Source: Sclerotiophoma versabilis (lineage: Eukaryota > Ascomycota > Dothideomycetes > Pleosporales > Didymellaceae). Taken from it: a stretch of 64,000 nucleotides of DNA. This document shows, in pieces, positions 54,377 through 64,000 of this stretch (its first letter is position 1; every line of letters starts with the position of its first letter). Made by a program: the position numbers and the translations under genes. The notes beneath the pieces were generated by a model. It was not told where the DNA came from and ran no database searches. It worked only from the letters and a program-made list of their open reading frames with translations. Location of the stretch: the NCBI GenBank assembly GCA_012274445.1, contig JAAROD010000069.1:620001-684000 (forward strand). Reading direction: 5' to 3'.

Positions 54377-56057
54377 ATGGTAGCCGATCTGGTTTTCGGT
54401 CTGCTCTATGTGGTCGGTTTGACTTCGGCAGTAACTCAAGCGGGCATTCAAAGTTACTTGAAAACCCATCTATCCTCTAGTTCGGAAGTCCTCCTTCCCA
54501 GCGACCAGTCCTACAAAACTGAGCTTACGGAAAGATGGAACGCGTATGAGGCGCCAAATTACGTTGTAGGTGTAAAGCCTGCTACAGCAGAAGATGTTTC
54601 AACTATCGTAAGTCCTGCGAGCACGCCTTTTGCGATACATAGAATCCTAACGCCAGCGCGCAGATCCGTTATGCGTCGATGAACAGCATCCCATTCATGG
54701 GTACAGGGGGCGGTCACGGTTACACTGTAACCACGAGTGCTCTGAAAAATGGAATCAACATAGACCTCAGTGCTTTTGACGATGTCTCCATTGATGCTGC
54801 AGCAAGCACGATGACGATAGGCGGCGCAGTTACTTTTGGAGATGTCCTGAACCCTGTGCATGCGGCTGGAAAAGAGATACGTAGGTTATTTTTAAAAGCA
54901 CGCTCTAACCCGAGACTGACTTGTATTTCTATCAGAGATCGGATCTTGTTCATGTGTTGGAATGGTTGGCGCGACCCTGGGCGGCGGTATTGGCGTCTAT
55001 CAAGGCGTCCACGGGTTGATCGTAGATGCGCTTGAGTCAGTCACCATCGTGACTGGAAAGGGCGATATCGTTAATGCATCGCTCTCTGAAAACAGCGATC
55101 TGTTCTGGGGCATCAGGGGCGCCGGACAAAATTTCGGTATCGTGACCTCTGCCACTTACAAGCTATACGATCAGACCAACGGCGGCCAAGCCCTGAACGG
55201 TGATTTCCTTTTCCCACTCAGCGAGAATGCGACGGTTTTCAATATTTTGAAATCGTTTGCTGGAAACCAGCCAGATGCTTTGTCTCTCACCAGTGCCATA
55301 CAATACTCAAGTACCTTCAAAGCGGTTAGTTGGAACACCCCAACATTATTGCGCGCCGCTGAATCAATCCACAGGTGGCCATAATGGTCAATGCCGTATA
55401 CTTAGGCGCGGAAGAGGACGGAAGAAAGCTCCTCGAGCCATTACTTTCAACCAAACCTCTCCAGTCGAATGTGACCTTGATTCCGTACAACCGCCTCATC
55501 CTGGAAAACCGATTTGGGGCAGATCCTCTCGGCTGTATTGCAGGTCTTCCTCAAGCGGCTTACGGCATGAATTTATATCATTATGATGTTGCAACCTATC
55601 AGGCAACTCTTGCTGCGTATGTCGATTTCTACGCCGCAACTGGATTAACAACATCATATATGGTCACAGAGATGTTCCCAACCAAGGTTGCCCTAGAGAC
55701 GCCCGACGACATGACAGCTTATCCTTACCGTGGCACCATGGCATATCTGTAAGTCTTGGCCACTATCACTTTTTATCCGTCTTGACTGGCAATTAACACA
55801 AGCATAGGTTTCTGAGCTTCAGTGGCTTTACGACAGACGCTCAAATCTCTGCTATTGCTAGTTTTGCGGAAGAAAGACGTGCAGCATTTGCCAAGCTCAA
55901 CGGCGCGAAGGGACTGCAAGTCTACGTTAATTATGCGCATGGTAACGAGGGCCGTAATGCTTGGTATACTGCAGAAAAGCTCCCAAGGCTCGAAAAACTA
56001 AAGGGACAGTGGGATCCGCAAAACCTATTCAACTTTACGAATGGTCTTGCTTACTAA
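54377..56057 (+). CDS. Secreted berberine-bridge-enzyme-type FAD-linked oxidase
   Basis: Five exons (54377-54607, 54664-54880, 54936-55324, 55375-55748, 55808-56057) with consistent phases give 486 aa. The signal peptide is MVADLVFGLLYVVGLTSAV. The FAD-binding PCMH domain contains PNYVVGVKPATAEDVSTI, the covalent-FAD His in FMGTGGGHGYTVT, and SCSCVGMVGATLGGGIG, where a Cys lies at the position used for a second covalent FAD link in BBE enzymes. FWGIRGAGQNFGIVTSATYK follows. The last exon ends in the BBE C-terminal signature (VYVNYAHGNEGRNAWY, then LKGQWDPQNLFNF). Such enzymes perform oxidative cyclisation, dehydrogenation or coupling in fungal secondary metabolism. It is the last recognisable cluster member, is intact, and is probably co-regulated with the decarboxylase. 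Confidence 0.94.
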
Positions 56058-57916
56058 GAATATCGCAGCTTCCGATTTGCGAATGCTGATCTATGTGCTT
56101 ATTAGCTTTTTACCACATGTGTATCTTGGAAAGTCAACGTTATAGCTGTCAGCTAGCAGCAGGCGGGTGGGGGGCAAGGGTTAGAGCGTAGAGAGATTAA
56201 TAACCTGAAGATGTCGCACGCGTGCGATTCGAGTCGCTAACAATCAGAAAGAGTTATGGGCTAATCATGCAATTGTGATTCCAGGTTGCCATAGTAGGCT
56301 TGTTAGTCCGATGCAGAGAATTGCGGGTGTAGCTCGGAACATCAAGAGGGCTCTGGAAGGCTGTAGCGAAGAATACTCCAAATAGAAATATCTAAATTGA
56401 AGAAAAAGCTGCGCTTGTTGCTCAAGTTTTGCTAGGGCCGAATTCTAGGTGGTGGTAGGTTGTGATACCTTAATTTACTAAACCCTCACAATTCTGCCTT
56501 AGTAAAAGCCTACCTTCTCATTCCTTTTCGTTTACTTTAGAGGCTAGTACAAGCAACTAGCTACTTCCAGCCTCCAGCAGCTCTCTGTCTGCTACTTTTC
56601 TACTTTACCTTAATCAGCCCTGTCACTAGATCGCTATCATATATGCATGTGAAGTCCACCTTACAGATTATGTTGTCTGTGCTATCTTCCAGGCCTTCTA
56701 GATCTTGTACTACTTCAGCACAAGCCCTACAAAAGCAGTACCAACTTGGCTTATCTTCTTACCTAGCTCATTACCCAATTCCTCCAGCATATTATTGAAG
56801 CAATTGCAAGTAAAGACTTTGTTCTTAGAAACTATTCTAGTAGCTCTTCCCCATTACGCAACTGTAGATGAAGAAAGTGCTCCATGTATGTACCGTTCTA
56901 ATAGATACCGTACAAGATCGACATCATCGTAGAGAAGTCCTCAGTTGCTGTGCTTGCAGGCTCCCAACTTGATAAATTCCCCGGGGTGGCTGCGTAAGAG
57001 AGTCATAAGCACAACTAAGAGCGCTAACTACAGGCGTGCGGGTGAATGTGGGTGCTAATATCCCTCAAACGTCCACATAAATCAGACTGATTCTTCAACA
57101 ACTAGGAAATATGTAATAGACTTCGTTGATAACTTGTTCAATTGAAAAACAACTGGATTCAAATCGTAGTATCCGTGATATTCTTTTCTAGCTGCCCTAT
57201 CCTAGCTGCAGCAATCCAGCGAAAGAACATCTGACCTCCAAACACTATTAGTGCTAGTTCAAGCCCAGAGATTGACGGGTTCTTGGAGAATTAGTTCAGT
57301 GAAGCTACGCTTCCAGCGCTATTTTTTGGAGACGTGGGAATCCTTACTCTGCCCATAAAGACGTCGTGTACGTGTACGCTTTGAAGCTTGAGAAGAGGAT
57401 CGTCATATCTTTGATGCCCTACAGCTGTAAGCAGAGTTGGTTCGTTTTCCTGTTAGACCAGAGAGCATGGGTGCGAAATATCAACTTTGGGATTTCTTTC
57501 TAGCAGCCATAACGAGCAGGAAGACTTGGCGGTAGAAGCAAAAGAATATTCCGGGATGGGGAGGATACCGGGAAAGTTGACACGTGCCATTATTAAAACA
57601 GCGCACAGCGAAGCGTACACCAGCTTGGATATCGCATACACGTTCTAGTGCTGAAGGTCCGTTAATGGTGTATCAGGGCTATGGTGACAGGCGCTGTGCC
57701 GCTGATTTGTAACAGGATTGCGATGAGCGAAAAGGGTAACCGGGAAAGAACAGCAGTTGATCGACCTCAAAACAGTGCAACGAAACTTAACGGATCGCGA
57801 GAGAGAGCTTTTTTCGATATCATGGTTGTATGTGGAAACTATATCTGATTCTGGTGTACACAATATGTGTGCAATCTGATAGTACTCGTCTCGCCCTGTC
57901 CTGCTCTGGTACGGCC
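56058..57916. other. AT-rich gene-poor region at the cluster border
   Basis: About 1.9 kb. Only short ORFs without domains occur (for example 56705-56932 plus and 57453-57641 minus). Base composition is AT-rich, as in other gene-poor parts of this window, consistent with degraded repeats. No transposon ends recognised. Confidence 0.5.
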
Positions 57917-58429
57917 CTACGAACAGCTTGTTAAACTATCCACTTTATCGAGCCCCGCAAAGTTCTTCCTCTCATGTTCTGTGATAGCATCCACCTTCGC
58001 TGCACTCGCGCTGCTCTTATCGAACCTGTAACCCAGCCATTCCTTCACCAATCTCCGGGCAAGCTCGAGACCAATCACGCGCTCGCCCATGCACAGCACC
58101 TGTGCATCGTTGCTCAAAATTGCTCTCTCTACACTGAATGAGTCGTGTGCAGTGACCGCTCTGATACCAGGGACCTTGTTCGCACTGATCGCGACACCCA
58201 ACCCGGTGCCGCAGATAAGTACCGCGCGATCTGCCTTGCCCTCGGCAACGAGTTTGGCTGCGTCGACGGCAATGTGTGGGTACGCGGTGTCGTCACTCTT
58301 CTCGGGGACTCCGACGTCAAACACATCGGATACGCGGTCGTCTTTCTTGAGATCGGCGATGATGACGTTTTTGTAGCTGACGCCGGCATTGTCGCAGCCG
58401 ATGGCTATACGGAGGGGTGAAGAAGACAT
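57917..58429 (-). CDS. rpiB: RpiB/LacAB-family sugar-phosphate isomerase
   Basis: Single exon, 170 aa. The RpiB fold is clear: IAIGCDNAGVSYKNVI at the N-terminus, SDDTAYPHIAVDAAKLVAEG, the active-site loop LICGTGLGVAISANKVPGIRA with the catalytic Cys, and AHDSFSVERAILSNDAQVLCMGERVIG. The family interconverts aldose and ketose phosphates, classically ribose 5-phosphate and ribulose 5-phosphate. It is unrelated to the RpiA enzyme that serves the pentose-phosphate pathway in most eukaryotes. RpiB-like genes occur in many filamentous fungi, where the physiological substrate is often another sugar phosphate. The ATG lies only 35 bp after the stop of the upstream same-strand gene. Confidence 0.93.
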   Translation of the reverse strand: MSSSPLRIAIGCDNAGVSYKNVIIADLKKDDRVSDVFDVGVPEKSDDTAYPHIAVDAAKLVAEGKADRAVLICGTGLGVAISANKVPGIRAVTAHDSFSVERAILSNDAQVLCMGERVIGLELARRLVKEWLGYRFDKSSASAAKVDAITEHERKNFAGLDKVDSLTSCS

Positions 58430-58464
58430 CTTGCACTCAAGTTTAGAGATGATGATCTGGGAAT

Positions 58465-58827
58465 TTAGAGGTCCGAGGTGTCGTACAGCTTCTCAATGCG
58501 GCGCTTTGTGCGGGTTGAGTCTTTTACTGTCTTAGTGTTGTTGCTGCCACCGGTTCCCGAGGAGCTGCGCTGGCTTGAGTATGTGAGTTCGCCTTCTGCG
58601 CTGTGGACTTTTTTGCCGGTTCCTTCTTCGACGCCTTCGACGGTCCGGTTGACGAGTTTCTCGAACGGTTTAGTGACGAATCGTAGATCCGTGTGGCCAA
58701 CTGTTGGTCCTGAGGTTTCAATGACCTTGGTCTTCTCTCCGGGTTTGGAGTGGTTGTTGACGCGTTGATAGATGTGGTCCGCTTCAGAGTCGACGTTTAG
58801 AGAGAACAGAGCGCGTTTAGGGGGCAT
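58465..58827 (-). CDS. Small hydrophilic hypothetical protein
   Basis: Single exon, 120 aa from MPPKRALFSLNVDSEADHIY at 58827; a Met seven codons upstream (58848) is also in frame. The product is charged and lacks membrane segments. Its N-terminal half looks folded (DLRFVTKPFEKLVNRTVEGV), while the second half is Ser/Gly/Thr-rich (SSQRSSSGTGGSNNTKTV) with a basic RTKRRIEKLY end. No family recognised. It lies immediately upstream of rpiB on the same strand with only 35 bp between, so the two may share a transcript or have overlapping UTRs. Coding status rests on composition and a clean frame. Confidence 0.5.
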   Translation of the reverse strand: MPPKRALFSLNVDSEADHIYQRVNNHSKPGEKTKVIETSGPTVGHTDLRFVTKPFEKLVNRTVEGVEEGTGKKVHSAEGELTYSSQRSSSGTGGSNNTKTVKDSTRTKRRIEKLYDTSDL

Positions 58828-59387
58828 TGTTGCGGCTAGGGGGCGCAATTGGTTTTATTATCCGGGGTCGAAGCGGGTGAATGCAGCTGACTGGGGATGA
58901 GGGGAACGCCACGGTGCGGAGATTGCTTCTTTGGGTATGCCGGAGGGGTTCAGGTGCTCGACGCGAGGCGTCGGGGAAGAAAAATCCGAGGTCGGGATTC
59001 GCGCCGATAGTCGTGGTCTCGTTGCGTGGGGTTAGTTTTTGAGTATTCACGATGTGTGAGTGTGGTGAGTGTGCGGTTTGAGATTCCGATGATGACCAGG
59101 CTGATGGTTGATGTGTTTATGTGGAGCTGAGTGGGTACGTCATTGGCTTGAAGCAGGCTCGAGAGTAACGTCCAATAATCTGATCATGATCGCATCACGA
59201 TCTGTACCATCGATATCGGAAGAAGTTTCTAGTGACTCAAGAGGCTGTCATCCCCAGTCTTTAAGTTCAACATAAGGCTTTACCAAGGTTGACAACTATA
59301 TCTAATTACAGATGTGCTCATCCGAGACAAACGTTCAGATCATCCGCAAAGTCGGGCAAAGCCCGCACACCAGCATGTGCTACCACG
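58828..59387. other. Intergenic, no supported gene
   Basis: About 560 bp between two minus-strand genes; no coding signal. Confidence 0.45.
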
Positions 59388-60512
59388 TTAACCACGAAGC
59401 GAGCCATCTGAGAAATCTGACGGATGTACATCTAGAAATAAGCTCGACTTGCGCCTTTTCAGTCGATCGCTGACGCACAGCTTGCTATCCTTTCTCGCTC
59501 TTCTCACGCACATTGTGCTATCCGCCGTTTCCTCCAGTTTAGGAGCTCTCGAGAGCTTCCTTGATCCTGGTCGAGTTCCTGTGGGACTGGACTCAGGAAC
59601 AGTGAGGGACACGATCGATATGTTCATGATGGGGTAGGGCTGGCTGATTACGTTCTTTTTGACCCGTAGCTCCGTGTTCCTGCCTGTCGACCAGTTCCTG
59701 AACCTTCTCCAGCAGTCATGCGCTGCAATTTCCATCCTTTTCACCCGTGATGGCTTTTCGTAGACCCTAAGTCGTGATTGAACAGGTATGTTGTGCCCCA
59801 GACGTGCTTCGAATGTTTGCTTCTTACGTAGCGAGCTCATCGTCTTGAAGGTTTTGGTCAAGCCATGACCAACTGAGTTAACACGGACCCAGACTCTTCC
59901 GGATTCCCTGACCACTTCTGGATGTTCTCGCTCGTACTCTTCGACTCTATGGAAGAGTTCGGCAATTGCTTCTCGTGGTAGGTCCTCCCCAGCGGCTATT
60001 GGGCTCGCACCAGGCTCCAAGGGTTCCCCGTTATTGAGATCGGTATGAATACTCGTCTCATCAATCGCAAGGCCCTGAAATACTGTAATGCCACTCGGCT
60101 CGTAAGATCGTGGTGGTGGTGCTGTCCATTGGCTCTGCGTTCTGTACAGTTTTGGTGTCGATTCGTACGCTTCATGCGTACGGTAAAAACTCATGGATTG
60201 AAAATTCTGCAGCTGCTGGCTTGGACAGAAACAGACAAGGTTCTCTGATGAGTATGGCCATGTGAACGGCTGGTACGGTACGGCGATGTTGAGCCTAAGA
60301 TCGACCGTGCTGTCACTCTTCAGTGAGGGCGCTTTATGTTCATTGATGGTAGATAACGGTCTCCGCCTTAGCACTGCCCTGACAAATGACCATTGGCGGG
60401 GTCTTGGAATGGGAGAGAGTGGTCTCAGACTCGGGGTGGCCTTGTGTCGGATAGGCGGCCATTGTCCATCTCTCTTGAATTCAGATGGGCTGAGAGGGAT
60501 CTCACCCGCCAT
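59388..60512 (-). CDS. Hypothetical disordered basic protein
   Basis: Single exon, 374 aa, starting MAGEIPLSPSEFKRDGQWPP. The sequence is rich in Ser, Arg and Pro (RPLSPIPRPRQWSFVRAVLR) with a helical central part (EAIAELFHRVEEYEREHPEV) and basic segments such as GRNTELRVKKNV and DRLKRRKSSLF. No transmembrane helix, signal peptide or known domain is seen. The long uninterrupted frame with balanced composition supports coding. Several RRxS/RKxS sites could be kinase targets, which is inference. Location and role unknown. Confidence 0.55.
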   Translation of the reverse strand: MAGEIPLSPSEFKRDGQWPPIRHKATPSLRPLSPIPRPRQWSFVRAVLRRRPLSTINEHKAPSLKSDSTVDLRLNIAVPYQPFTWPYSSENLVCFCPSQQLQNFQSMSFYRTHEAYESTPKLYRTQSQWTAPPPRSYEPSGITVFQGLAIDETSIHTDLNNGEPLEPGASPIAAGEDLPREAIAELFHRVEEYEREHPEVVRESGRVWVRVNSVGHGLTKTFKTMSSLRKKQTFEARLGHNIPVQSRLRVYEKPSRVKRMEIAAHDCWRRFRNWSTGRNTELRVKKNVISQPYPIMNISIVSLTVPESSPTGTRPGSRKLSRAPKLEETADSTMCVRRARKDSKLCVSDRLKRRKSSLFLDVHPSDFSDGSLRG

Positions 60513-61550
60513 GATGAGCCCAGCTCAATGCTGCGCAAGACTGGATTTGCAGCATCGTGTAGCTTCATGGTATATATCTGAGTGTTAGGTGCGCTAATAA
60601 CGCAGCCCAGTTCCTGGGCCATGGTCTAGAGAAGCACGCACCAGTCCATACCATAGAGAGCATGGGAGAGGGGCCCATGTGTGCGGCAAGCATGTGCTAA
60701 TCCACACCTTGATGACGCTTCAGCTAGCGATATCTTTGCGGGGTATGCGGAGGTGTGTCTCCTTAGAAGCCGCACAATTCGTCTGAACCGAAGTCCAGGG
60801 ACTGATTATAAGTATGAGGGGTAGACTTGGAGGTCGAGTTGTTGTTGGAATCCCTTATTGTGGGTGTGTCGTGTGATTGGTGCTTTACTATGGTCGAGTC
60901 CTGCAACAGATAAGCCATCTGCATATTGTTGACGTTTTGACCGGCAAAAACACGTTGTTCCATGGTTTCCAGTGTTTCATTGCATAGCCGTGTACCCCAG
61001 CTGCAGTAATCTGGTTGTTCTGGCGGAAGGTGGAGCAGCTACCACATGACCTTGAATAGGTGTAGAGACGTCACAACCTGCAGATGCCCTTTACTAATCG
61101 GTACAAGGGCTGCATGAAAATGTTGAAGACTCAACAATGCAGGTCTAGCGTCAGTGCTTAGAAATTCGAGGCCTATGATCGAGTCAAAGGATCCAGTATA
61201 ACATCGCGTCGGGCTTGGTCAAACTACAGACCGTGATATTTTTGGGCTGATGATGAACTGATATCGAGGAATGAGGGGGTTGTTGCGTTCGGGCAGCGAG
61301 AGCGATACTACAAGGGAAGGCACAGGCCCGTGACCCAAACGAGGAACGTACTACACGACACCACGTTACTAAGATCAGCATGTACACCGAAAGTTGAGCG
61401 TCGTGCGTAGAGCGGAGCTCCATATTGCAATTCGTCCCTTGAAGTGTCAGTGTTAGCGTTCACCAAGAGCTTCTAGTAAGCACTTGAGCCGCAACCAACA
61501 ACCTCACTATGAAGTATATCTTTCGATCAGTAGTACGTCAAGATCGCCTA
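60513..61550. other. Intergenic region with one small candidate ORF
   Basis: About 1 kb between the hypothetical gene and NOT2. One short minus-strand ORF is listed separately; the remainder shows nothing. Confidence 0.4.
60763..60963 (-). CDS. Small candidate ORF, Asn/Ser/Thr-rich
   Basis: 66 codons from a proper ATG (MEQRVFAGQNVNNMQMAYLL), polar and Asn/Ser-rich, no domain. It could be a small protein or a first exon. The composition is plausible but nothing else supports it. Confidence 0.25.
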   Translation of the reverse strand: MEQRVFAGQNVNNMQMAYLLQDSTIVKHQSHDTPTIRDSNNNSTSKSTPHTYNQSLDFGSDELCGF

Positions 61551-63452
61551 CTACATCGTTGCTGCCATGCCAGGACTGCCATGGCGCTGATCTAGATGAT
61601 CATAGTTGAGTTCGAACTCCCTCTGCGCGAATGTTAGTCTAGAATGTACAAAACCGCACTGCATTACATACCCTCTCCCGTCTCCAGTTTGTGACATCAA
61701 AGAACAGATACCACCCACGCTCCTCCTTTGGTGAGAGGCGGATTGGCGCCGGTAGATCAGGATCCTTCATCATCCATTGCTGGAGCTTGATATGCCATCT
61801 CCAATCCCTGTTGTAGAGCTCGGCCGCAGCAATCTCCTGCAAAATGTCTCGCGGGTGCTGATAGAAGATAGCTAGTAATGTCTCAGCAGAGAAGCTGGTC
61901 ATCTTCGAGTGCAGTGGTGGGACGTTCGTGACTGTGTATGCTGCGGGAAGGGTAAAATCCGGCGGTATTACAGGTTTGACATTAGATTCTGTGAAGGGCG
62001 AGCCGAACGTTGGATGTAGTGGCGAATTGCTGTCAGTGTCAGATTGGCTTCAAGCAGAGACCTGTGCACTTACTCAGGTCGACTCAAATCAAGTCCCAGC
62101 ACTGTCAGATCTTGCCCCATTGCCAACGAAGAGTAGTCGGGGCTTTCAAGTGGTATCATAGACAGTAACCCTGGCAAACCATAACGCTCCTGATCTGTCA
62201 TCTCTGCGAGCTTCTTGTGCAGCGGTGTTTGTGCGTTTGGTGAGCCAACACTTTCTCCAGCAAAGCCCGACTCGAGTTGACTTTGTTGGGACCTTTGCCC
62301 TGCCAGTGTGGCGTCGCCGCCAGTTCGCATGCCGGAACCGAGGAAAGGCAGATTCCCTAGCGCTTGCCCCGTCCGTTGGCCGGCCTGTTGATGGTCAGCT
62401 TAGTCGTTCTGCATGTCCTAATGTGCATACCTCTTGCTGGTTGGTTGATGCTGCTCGCATTGCACCTGCAAGACCACCACCCACTGTCGCAATTGATGAT
62501 CGGTTGCCCTGGCTCTCTGTCGGACTAGACAGACCGTTTCGTGTCTGCCCCAATCCTTGGAAAGCGCTCGAGCCCGGAGTTGCTCCGAACGCAGCTGCGG
62601 TCTGGATCAAACCTGCCCGTCGATCAGGTCCGATGTCTCCTGCCGCGTTGTTCCCTAACGGCGGAAACTCTTCAATGTTGCCTGTCTGCGGTTGCGCACC
62701 GCCAGACAGCTGGCCAACCCCTCCTTGCCCGCCAAACCGGTAGTCGTCACCAGCACCACCGAACTGACCTTGCGGTGAATCTTCATTGGTCTGGCCTTGC
62801 AGTTGTTGGTTGGGCGCTTGCCCTTGCTGCCCTTGCTGGGGCGTTTGCCCTTGTGGTCGCTGGATGGTCGTGTGCGGGGTGGTTCGGAGGGTGGGATTTG
62901 CCCACATCTGCTGAGCGGTGGTGTTTTGTTGTGCCTGAGGAGCGCCAGACAAGGATGGAAACTCCCTGCAATCGCACATGTTTAGCATGTATTCTTCTTT
63001 GACAAGGGCGCACTCTGAGACGCGCTGTTGCTGCTGGTGCTGGCGCTAGCGCTTCTCCCGCCGCAACGCCCTCCTGTCCTTGTGTTTCGACATGGCTGCT
63101 GTGACTTACTCAAGGTTGAGCGGTGTATGTGGCTGCGAGTTGCCCATTGCTTGCGCAAAGCTCGATGCAGGCCCTCCGTTTGTTCGTGGTTGTGCTGCAG
63201 GTAGCCCCGGTGCACCTCCTGTTGGCCCACTGAAAGCACCTGAACCCCACTGAGCTTGTCCACCGCCTTATAGAACCTAAGTCAGCGACAGAAGTCCACT
63301 GATTTGGGTGGAGTCTTCTCACCCAGCTTGCCGTTTTGCAGCCTGTTCGTACCGAGCGGCTGGCGGTTTTCGTTCTGTCGGACTTGGAACATGTTGGAAG
63401 GTGTGTTTCGTAGTTGTTGCCCTGGTCCTGTTGGAAGGGGAGCTGTCAGCAT
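61551..63452 (-). CDS. not2: CCR4-NOT complex subunit 2 (NOT2/CDC36)
   Basis: Six exons (63323-63452, 63110-63266, 62431-62965, 62074-62384, 61672-62029, 61551-61622) with matching phases give 520 aa. The N-terminal part is Gln/Gly/Pro-rich and contains EEFPSLSGAPQAQQ and IEEFPPLGN. The middle holds LHKKLAEMTDQERYGLPGLL, DYSSLAMGQDLTVLGLDL and FGSPFTESNV. The C-terminal NOT-box carries FSAETLLAIFYQHPRDILQE, AAAELYNRDWRWHIKLQQWM, WYLFFDVTNWRRER and EFELNYDHLDQR. This is the NOT2/3/5 domain that binds NOT1 and NOT3 in the deadenylase complex, acting in mRNA decay and transcription. The first exon is the least certain; the start could lie further upstream. Confidence 0.94.
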
Positions 63453-64000
63453 TGTGCTCACTCAAGGGCGATTGGAGACGACATTGCTGAGCGGAAGGGT
63501 CGATAGAGACGGCAAGCGTTCGAAGTGACCGTCGCGCAAGCGTGGATTATTGTCTCGAACAACCAGGAGTGGCTAGTGGCGCAGAGGTAGGTGCAGTGCA
63601 ATCATGGTATTCAAGCATGCATTTTCGTGCTCATGGTCGCAAAGGTGTAGGTGGCTCAATGGTTATTCGGGAAAGACTGACCAGGATGGTTCATGCTGCA
63701 ATGTCGCGTACAGACGTGCAGAAAATGTGTGCTCCTCAATTGCCGCTGTCGAGATTGGGCAAAAGCACGCCGTCGGTGCTGGTACTCGTCGCGTGGTGTT
63801 GCGAGGTTGATGCGATGCGCCAGCCAAGGCCGCCAACGTCGTTTGGGCAAGGCGCGCTGATCGTGGGCAGCCTTGAAGGCGGGGAGCGCGGAAAGGTGGG
63901 CCTCAGGCAGTCCGTAACGAGGAACAAGGCTGGACAAACGCAGCTCGAGCACCCTGACACTCAATCTCACAAGCCATTATCTGATTGCGTGGATGAAAAG
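63453..64000. other. Upstream region of NOT2, no supported gene
   Basis: About 550 bp. The overlapping ORFs on both strands show no domain. It presumably contains the NOT2 promoter and 5' leader. Confidence 0.4.

Noticed and set aside
56705..56932. 75-codon ORF as a transposase remnant
   Set aside because: No catalytic motif or terminal repeats could be recognised.
1..64000. CRISPR arrays, operons with ribosome binding sites, rRNA or tRNA genes
   Set aside because: The window is eukaryotic; no spacer-repeat array, rRNA sequence or convincing tRNA cloverleaf was seen by eye.

Overview
The window is from a filamentous ascomycete. Almost every gene is broken by short introns of about 45-60 nt with GTAAGT-like donors and CAG/TAG acceptors. 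The families are typically fungal: an MFE-2 beta-oxidation enzyme ending in SKL, ORC4, NOT2, a fungal 7TM rhodopsin-like protein and a non-reducing polyketide synthase. The overall look suggests Dothideomycetes, probably Pleosporales, but that is an inference from family resemblance only. All exon models were built by hand from splice signals and reading-frame phase.

Layout. 1-16.5 kb is a conserved housekeeping block: 3' part of peroxisomal fox2, a Cdc25-like rhodanese, a 7TM protein, an SDR, a complex I NDUFA5-type subunit divergent from an EPS1-like membrane PDI, and orc4 divergent from an MFS transporter. 17.5-24 kb holds two secreted-protein genes. One encodes a very large protein (about 1558 aa) with a NodB-type deacetylase-like region followed by five tandem beta-rich modules; its locus is flanked by two diverged direct repeats. 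24.5-33 kb is an accessory zone: an intact UDP-glycosyltransferase, then remnants of fungal multigene families (DUF7708, DUF7025/AAA ATPase, DUF6536) with stops, frameshifts and truncations, grading into an AT-rich gene desert (33-34 kb). 34-38 kb has a Lys/Pro-rich secreted protein and an F-box protein.

38.7-56.1 kb looks like a secondary-metabolite cluster: a non-reducing PKS (SAT fragment-KS-MAT-PT-ACP-ACP-ACP-CMeT-esterase), a P450, an SDR, an O-methyltransferase, an ACMSD/6-MSA-decarboxylase-like amidohydrolase and a BBE-type FAD oxidase. The five tailoring genes look intact and are partly arranged as divergent pairs. The PKS carries two in-frame TAG codons (42122 and 45176) and lacks most of its SAT domain, so the cluster appears to have lost its backbone enzyme while keeping its tailoring enzymes. 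No cluster transcription factor or transporter is visible.

56-64 kb returns to conserved genes after a 1.9 kb AT-rich gap: an RpiB-type isomerase, a small hypothetical gene, a disordered hypothetical protein and NOT2 of the CCR4-NOT complex. The most interesting points are the backbone-dead polyketide cluster, the multimodular secreted deacetylase-like protein, and a permuted papain/LRAT-like protein gene sitting exactly where the SAT domain should be.
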